This document shows positions 57,528 to 64,000 of a stretch of 64,000 nucleotides of DNA, one piece after another. Made by a program: the position numbers and the translations under genes. Within the stretch, counting starts at the first letter, position 1; every line of letters starts with the position of its first letter. The stretch lies in the NCBI GenBank assembly GCA_023105745.1, contig JALGQZ010000003.1:76730696-76794695 (forward strand), written 5' to 3'. Below the pieces are notes generated by a model, which was given only the letters and a program-made list of their open reading frames with translations, was not told the DNA's origin and searched no databases. The DNA comes from Austropuccinia psidii (lineage: Eukaryota; Basidiomycota; Pucciniomycetes; Pucciniales; Sphaerophragmiaceae).

Positions 57528-60500
57528 CTAAATTTCATGAAATAACGGCTTTATCATTACAAGCAGTCCACCTGACAGAACTTTGTTATCATACAATCCA
57601 CAGTTACCTTCTGTTTCTTCTTCAGATATAATCAAGTGTCCATCATCAAAACCAACAGCTTTATGAATATTCAGATGCGGCCAATCTGGTAAGAAATTGA
57701 CATCTATCTTCAAAGTTTTTAAGATAAGAAAGTTATTTTTCAGTATGCTAGATGGCTCAGAGACTTTAAAAATGCTATTAATAATACCAAATCGTCATGA
57801 GTTGCCCCTCAGAAAACATATCACACTGTTGCTGACATTTTTGGATTCAGTTGAAAATATATTGTTCCCAATATTAATGTTTGAAACTGGAAAATACCAA
57901 GGTGAGAAAATCCTTGAAGTGGGAGGACTTGTGGATTGCACGGTAGTGTCTAAGCTCATCCAATCAACTATATCCCTTGTTGCATGAAAATTCTGTAAGT
58001 ACTCAACCAGGAAATCATAATTTTCTTGGTCATGGCGGGATGGCTTGTTATATTTATGGTCATTGAACAGGGCAGGTGGCTGTGATTCAAAAAGCTGTTT
58101 TATTTCACATGGCACGGATGGGGATTTCAGGAGAACGGAAAGGTTGGAACATTGACAGATATGTTGAAGTAAGGTTTTATCTATATCATCTATTCAGAGT
58201 TGCAAGAAGTTAATCTTATTCAGTTCAGGTGTTTAATCAATGTGAATATATTGATCTTATCAATTGACGTACATATTTTGTTATTTGTTGGCACCTTTGC
58301 AAATACTCCAATCAAGCGCTCATAACCCCATGTGGCTGAGGCTTGTGCTGGGCCCCAACGTTGGAAGAGTTTGGGAATATGATCAGCAAAATGATGATTT
58401 GGTTTACTTTTCTGTTTTGGGAACAGGAGTTGATTGGAAAGGCAGAATTTTTTCCAATGTTCAGCAAATGCAGTCGCATCATCTATTGAAACAGTCCAAC
58501 TTGTGGCAATGTTGATAGCACTAATCAAATGGAATGTATTCTTGGTTAGTTCATTTGCAAGTTCTTCTGACTGACCCATTTTTCTTTGAATGTTCGCGGA
58601 TTGGTGTACATCTAATGACATCTGTTGACTGAGCATTAAAAATGGAATATAGACCTTATATAAGAGAGCCCATTCAGCGGCTTTTAAGCTACCATGAGAG
58701 GGGGAACCCATGTTGCGAGGTACTCTTGTCCATGATGAGGGAATTATTGTCTCAGATATGATTTGTCGGAGATGCTCCAGAGCCTCACCCTTGATCTGGT
58801 GATTACTCAGTGCAGTGATATCCAATTCAGTGGGGATGTAATCGGCATCAAATGAAGGAATCTCCGCAGAACCACTAGATGGATGTTCCGTGTGAGGGGT
58901 GGGCATTGGGAAGTAGTTTTTTCGGGTGGAAGTAGTGGGGAGTGGCTCATTTATTATTTTTGCTGCATCTCTTCTCAGGGAGCGGGCCTCTCTCAATGTG
59001 ATTTTATCAAGAGAGCTGTTGGAGGTCATGGAATCTGAGTCTGAACCGTTGGTTTCATTGGATTTCCTGCGGGACCTGAGGTAAATTTTTGATTTGGACT
59101 CTGGAATGCACAATTTGAAAGTTGCATGATCCTTCAAAATTCCAAGTATTAAATTATGCATTATTTCAAGATTAACCATTCTGGTTGCATCCCAATACGG
59201 AAGGTCTTCTAAAATTGAATATCGCACTCCATACTCAGAGAAATTTGCTTGTCTTTGTTGTGGGGTTGCCCGAAGCCATTTGGCAATGGTTGATTTATGA
59301 TTTTGATATGAGCATGTGTAGTGAAATTGAGGACCAATTTCTTCAATTTGAGCTTTGTGAATGGTGCAAAAATTACAAAAGTGGTTGCCTGAATGGGAAA
59401 TAAATCCAGTAAGCTTGCGCATGGCAACCACATCCGCAATGGCTGTGAGAATGGCAACATGGATAAAGGATCCTGAAGGACCTGTTGAGGTGGGTGAAAA
59501 ATGGTAACCTTGCCATAGCTCTTTGAGCTCGTTGATGAGTGGCATTAATAAATAATTCAATTGAAGGGAAGTTGGCTCCTTCGGACCAGGGATGATTCCT
59601 GCAACATAGACATTCTCTGGCTTCAATCTTTCACTTGGGGGGAGATTAAGACAAATAAGCATGATAGTTCCAATGCTGGCCAACCGGGCGGACTTTCCAT
59701 GTGCATTAAACCAATCCACATAAATGGAGAAGGCCAATGCACCAGGAATGGACATGAATGGGGGGTCATGGATATTTCTAGTGCCAGTGAAGCGTCTCCA
59801 GACCAATCCATCCCAGACATCACATTTTGGGGAATCTTTGGGAGTTTGGGATTGTTGATGTTGATGCAGAATGTCCATAATTCCAGCCCGCTGGAGAAAT
59901 CTGGCAAGCCATTTCTTGAATGGTTTATAAGTGAAATGTTTTGTTGGTATAAATTTTTGCTTCATGTTGGTGGTGTTTTGGGTGTGGGCTTCAAATGAAT
60001 AGATGAATTTGCCTAATGATTGTGTGCAAGGGGGATCATGATCATTTGGGTCATTATGGCGTTGACAGTGGGGTTGGTCAGTTGTGACTGATTCAGTAAG
60101 GCCATTAAGAGAGAAACATTGAGGACAACATATATAGTTTTAAATCACTGGCTCCAATTGGAGATGCTCAAATATGGTACTCAGATCTTGAGGTATATGG
60201 AATGCAGGAATGGGGGGACCACCAGAGCTTGAGATGCTGGACTTGATCAGCAGGTTTAGGGCGGGGTTGAGAATGTGTGAAGCCCTGCGGGGTATATTAT
60301 ACCTTAATGATAGAATGGCAGATATTATCATTCCAAGGTCTTGTGGAGGAAGGGTTTGACTGCTGCTGTATGGTTTCTGTGCAATTGAATTGAGCCCCGG
60401 TGCTGTGGAGAAGGTGCTTTGGGTCAATGGTTAATAATTAGCTGGGAATATTTGATCCAATAGAAGTTGTGGGCACTCAGATCCTGATGCAGAAGTAGGG

Positions 60501-60673
60501 ATGTTTGGAAGAAATTTGGGTGCAATGGTTGATTTGAGCTTTTTAATGTGCTGTATATATTGGAAAGGTGTGAAGCCAACTCCAGGCCTATCACCCTCAG
60601 GGGAAGATTGTGTTTGAGTTGAGCAGTGTTGACACATGCATATATGCATTGAGGAATAGCGGCGGGTTGTCAT
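57528..60673 (-). pseudogene. Tnp2 transposase, copy 3 (nonsense mutations)
   Basis: Exon 1 is 60673-58273 and exon 2 is 58189-57528 by analogy with copy 1 (donor changed from GTAAGT to GTACGT). In-frame stops lie at 60431-60433 (TAA), 60140-60142 (CAA to TAA) and 57795-57797 (CGA to TGA, a CpG transition). A 581-codon open stretch (59965-58220) still contains VDWFN, ADVVAMRKL and NLEIMHNL, the last with Asp changed to Glu. A full-length enzyme cannot be made. Confidence 0.9.
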
Positions 60674-61632
60674 TGCTTCAGGAATTGGGACTACGGTGGG
60701 TTTGTGTATAAATATCTATGGCTGATGTGAAAGTGTTTAGGAGTGTTATCAATTGGAAAAAAAATTGAGTGATTATTTATGAAGGGGGAGATGATTTGAG
60801 CCATCTGAGAATTTTATCCCATTTGTAATGGTGCGTGAGCTGCAGCTGATGGAGTGTAACATGTCTCATCTGGATGGCAGAATTGGTTAGGAGTTTAATT
60901 GGGTAAAATGCCATGCTGCTCAATGCTCATACATATTCTATTTTATTTACACATGGCGGTACTGCGGTTTTGAACCTTGAGGGGTGTTCCAATAGGGATT
61001 CGTCAACATTGATTTGAGGGGATTGACATTCAAACCATGTACGCTGGCACGCCATCGTACATGGCTTAAACCTTATTACAGACATAATGATATAACTCTA
61101 TTACATAAGGGGTTGGAGTGCAGCTAAAGTCTTGGTATTTGGTTTGAGTGCAGCAGGCTTTTAATCGGTTGGAATGTGATTTGGATTGTCTCGCCTTTCT
61201 TGAAAAGGTGATGTCTCTTTTGTGGGTAAATCCTTCATGAATATACCCCTTTACAGATGTACAATGCTGTGGAATTTCAATGCATATATTGGCAGTTTAG
61301 ATAATTCACAAAATGTGACAATGGGGAGGCGGAAATGTTACCAAATATGATTACTTATGGATGATGGGTCCCCTTTGAGATCAAGGAAATATTATATTAT
61401 ATAATGGTAGGCCATGCCGGGTGGTTTCCGATAAAACCGGAGGAGCTCAAGAGGAGGCAGGGAGGATTCTCCTAAAAAGAGGCTTATTGGACTTCCACGC
61501 AACACTTAGTTCCAACTATTCATAGAATTTCTCTATTCTAAATTTGAAAAGATTTCATCTCATATCACTCTATTACCATAATACTGAGGTGTTTTATCTA
61601 GTTAAAAATATTACTGTACTTTTTTGGCCCTT
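60674..61632. other. Divergent promoter region, copy 3
   Basis: Counterpart of 10455-11414, no gene, with the 22-bp palindrome GTACGCTGGC, AC, GCCATCGTAC at 61039-61060. The palindrome is better conserved than its surroundings, where insertions and substitutions are frequent. Confidence 0.6.
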
Positions 61633-63691
61633 ATGTCATCTTCCAAGTCACATAAATCCTGTTCAGGTTCTGTTCATGACTCAAATAGTGAATCTAGCAT
61701 AGAATATGTTCAAACACAGTCACCATTGAGTCCCAACATTCCTCTCACAACCCCTATCGCATCCTCAATGAATGTATCAGGTCTTAACATTGATGTGGGC
61801 AATCCAAAGGCTCCAACTTCAAGCACTTGGTCGATCCCAAATATTTCCGTCACTCCAATTCCCCCAAATCCCACTAATACACAAATGCATGTGTCTCAGG
61901 GGCCAGAAGGAACACCTCAAATCTCATCACATGCTAATCCCCAATCAAAATTTCCATGTGAGTTACTCCTTAATCCCGGTTGGAATCCAGTCGCATCCCA
62001 GGATCCCTTTGGCCAAAGTAAACAGCCAACCCTCAATATTCCATCAGGATCTCAGGTTCATGTGGGTGATCAAAGGTGCGTGGATGGGGGCAACAAAAAA
62101 GACCTTTGGAGAATGTAACTTGGAGTGGTCTGTTGGAGGGAAATCCAGGATTGACGCTTCATCAAAGTAAGTCATTTTAATTTTGGAGTATAACCTTTTT
62201 CACAATTTGATATTTTTGTTTCATGGGTTAGATATGGCACCTAAAGGCAAGTCAGTCCGATCTCAGGAGCCAATTGAAGATTGTGAGTATGGCAGTCTTC
62301 ATTAATTTTTTGATGTGTTAACTGAGGATGTTCATGGCAGGTGATGAACTTTATGCATCTTCACCTCTGGTCCATAAAGAGAAAGTCACTGGATGTCATC
62401 ATCCATATGCCTCCAAGCCAAGAACAGCTCATGCCAGTTCATCAAGAGAAAAAATGGTGGATGATGAGGATGAGAACATGTCTCCGACTCAAATGGAAAC
62501 AAATGATGAATCAAGGAGGGACAATTTCATGGCGCATGAGCATGGCACTCATTCAAATAATGAGTTCACCCATCCTCAAATGGGCCTTGCCCAGAGTATG
62601 CTTGAACAATCCAAGGTCCAACAGCAAAGGAACCAGGCTCGTAAAGCTCACAATGTGGCGAAACGTGCAAGCCAGAAGGAGCAAAAAAATGGCTGAAAGC
62701 AGAACTTCCAGAGAATTTCCATGGAATGAGATCAGCAGTACATGCACATTGCCTGTTCCTACTCAAAGTTAGGGATAAGGATTTTTCCTCACTACCAGCA
62801 CCACCAAGCAAGGAAGAGCGTGAAATTGCAATTCAAGTGGCTGGTCATCTCGGATATGTCCCCAAGGATGTTTTCAATGAGCCATCAACACAGGTTCAGT
62901 CTCAGGGTTTCCAAAGCTACTGCGAAAATGAGCTCCACAAGCTAGGACTAAAGGGATTCACTTGGGACTGGGAGAGCTCATGGCAACATCCGTTCAATGA
63001 GCTGATGTCTATGGTGTTTTACCATACATTCCGTCTTGCACTGGTCAGCACCAAGTATCATCATTACTGTTGGAACAAGGATCATAATAACTATGGGGTC
63101 GTGGTGGCTTTAATGGAGCAATATTTCACTTATTTGAAAAGAGAATGGAAGTCTATTCAAAAGGATGCCGAGTATTTGGTTAAAAAGAAGGAGAATCAAA
63201 AGCTTGCAAAGATTTGTCAAAGGGTTAGTTAATGTATCTCTTCTTCATTGTGAGCAAAGACTGATGATAATCTACTTGATTATGTGCAGACCTGTGAGCG
63301 CCATTGTGAATGGTGTGATACCGCTAATTTTCCCATTCTAGCATCACAATTCAATGACCCTCGAGTATGTTCAGATACTGAGGATGTACTGGAAAATGGC
63401 CGTCAAGTTTACCGCAAAGTGGGATTACGCTGGCGCTCCCAGTTATTTAATGAATTGGTATTAAAAATGGATCGAGACATAGAGTTTTGTAATCGCATTA
63501 AAAAAAAGGGTAAAAAAACTATTGATAGATTGCCAGAATTACAATCAACAGATGCTGGTGATATTCCAGAAGGCTTATCATTTCAGGTATTTGATCAAGA
63601 TTGGCTCAAAGGCTGTAGTAAGATGCAGACTGGCGCCCTCAAGATACTTGACATGCCAGTTATTAGGCTGAATGGTGATGTTCTGCAATAA
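61633..63691 (+). pseudogene. Unknown Ser/Pro-rich protein, copy 3 (frameshifts)
   Basis: Exons by analogy: 61633-62166, 62232-62282, 62341-63223 and 63290-63691. One base is missing in exon 1 (near 62090, G run) and one in exon 3 (near 62688, A run), each shifting the frame. The third intron contains an in-frame TAA, supporting that it is a real intron in the intact copies. Protein sequence is otherwise well conserved, especially the C-terminal 250 residues. Confidence 0.85.
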
Positions 63692-63862
63692 CTTAGTAAT
63701 ATAAATGTATAGCACCATTACAAATTAACATTTTTTGAATTATTTGTGCAGGTGTAATACAATCTGAGGTTTATTTCTTAAAGATGCAACAACTTGCTAA
63801 ATATGTCAGAATATAGACAATATGAACTGGAATGTATCACCGTCTCCCTTAGAAATAAGACT

Positions 63863-64000
63863 CTATTGCTCATTTTCATTGAGGAAATATTGAAGGAGTT
63901 CGATCCAACTCATGGTGTTCATAATTGTGGACCTATGCCAGGTTGAACAAGAGTTATCAGCTTGGTCAAACACAAATTATATAATATCAGTAAGGCTCAT
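63863..64000 (-). pseudogene. SNF2 ATPase, last exon and intron, copy 3
   Basis: The last exon (63932-63863, stop TAG at 63863-63865) and the preceding intron match copy 1 (8083-8220) in reverse, with several substitutions. At the window edge the intron donor reads AT instead of GT (the CpG of GCGTGAG became CA), so splicing would fail here. The rest lies outside the window. Confidence 0.7.

Larger units (their letters stand above)
56821..64000 (-). mobile_element. Giant CACTA/EnSpm-like transposon, copy 3 (reverse, runs off window)
   Basis: Begins CACCAGGGCG at 56821 and matches the right end of copies 1 and 2 in reverse. It covers the TIR, Tnp2 pseudogene, unknown-gene pseudogene and last exon of the SNF2 gene before the window ends. 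More diverged than copies 1 and 2 are from each other, and every gene seen is broken. The left flank is TTA (56818-56820), which predicts a TTA duplication at the far end. Confidence 0.93.

Overview
The window is a block of nested transposable elements from a fungus. Short introns (59-86 nt) with GTAAGT/GTGAGT donors, a perfect TACTAAC branch point, chromodomain Ty3/Gypsy retrotransposons and a fungal-type TET/JBP dioxygenase point to a basidiomycete. Several proteins resemble ones I remember from the rust Austropuccinia psidii (Pucciniales), known for a very large, repeat-filled genome; this species guess is inference. I see no ordinary host gene, rRNA or tRNA.

The main object is a giant CACTA/EnSpm-like DNA transposon (fungal Tnp2, or Plavaka-like, transposase) present three times. 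Copy 2 is complete (23310-44072, 20.76 kb), with 46-bp terminal inverted repeats starting CACC and a 3-bp target duplication AGT. Copy 1 (1-15401) has lost only what lies left of the window. Copy 3 (56821-64000, reverse) runs off the right edge. Gene order in copy 2, left to right: unknown gene (+), TET/JBP 2-oxoglutarate/Fe(II) dioxygenase (+), Zn2Cys6 protein (-), SNF2-family ATPase (+), unknown Ser/Pro-rich protein (-), Tnp2 transposase (+). Removing the introns I propose joins the broken reading frames into single proteins: SNF2 741 aa, Tnp2 1025 aa, Zn2Cys6 382 aa, unknown 623 aa. Everything visible of copy 1 is intact. Copy 2 has lost the SNF2 gene (1-nt deletion), the unknown gene (CGA to TGA) and the first gene (in-frame stop), but keeps transposase, TET/JBP and Zn2Cys6 open. 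Copy 3 is dead.

The transposons sit in a stack of LTR retrotransposons. Gypsy A (15966-17926, continuing at 49958) was entered by Gypsy B (17927-49957, TSD GCTTT). B was entered by an AT-rich TG...CA element, probably a solo LTR (23062-45642, TSD AGCAA), which received CACTA copy 2 (TSD AGT). Gypsy B also holds an antisense Zn2Cys6-like ORF split by another solo LTR (TSD GAACT). To the right, Gypsy C (52037-56820, reverse) is cut by CACTA copy 3. Copy 1 lies next to, and probably inside, a reverse LTR fragment (15402-15965).

Functionally the element looks like a self-mobilising package that also carries chromatin and DNA-modification functions: a transposase, a methylcytosine-oxidising enzyme, a chromatin-remodelling ATPase and a DNA-binding protein. 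Differences between copies are mostly CpG to TpG/CpA, as expected if the DNA is CpG-methylated. A 22-bp palindrome recurs in most gene-free intervals of the element and is an unexplained candidate regulatory or transposase site.
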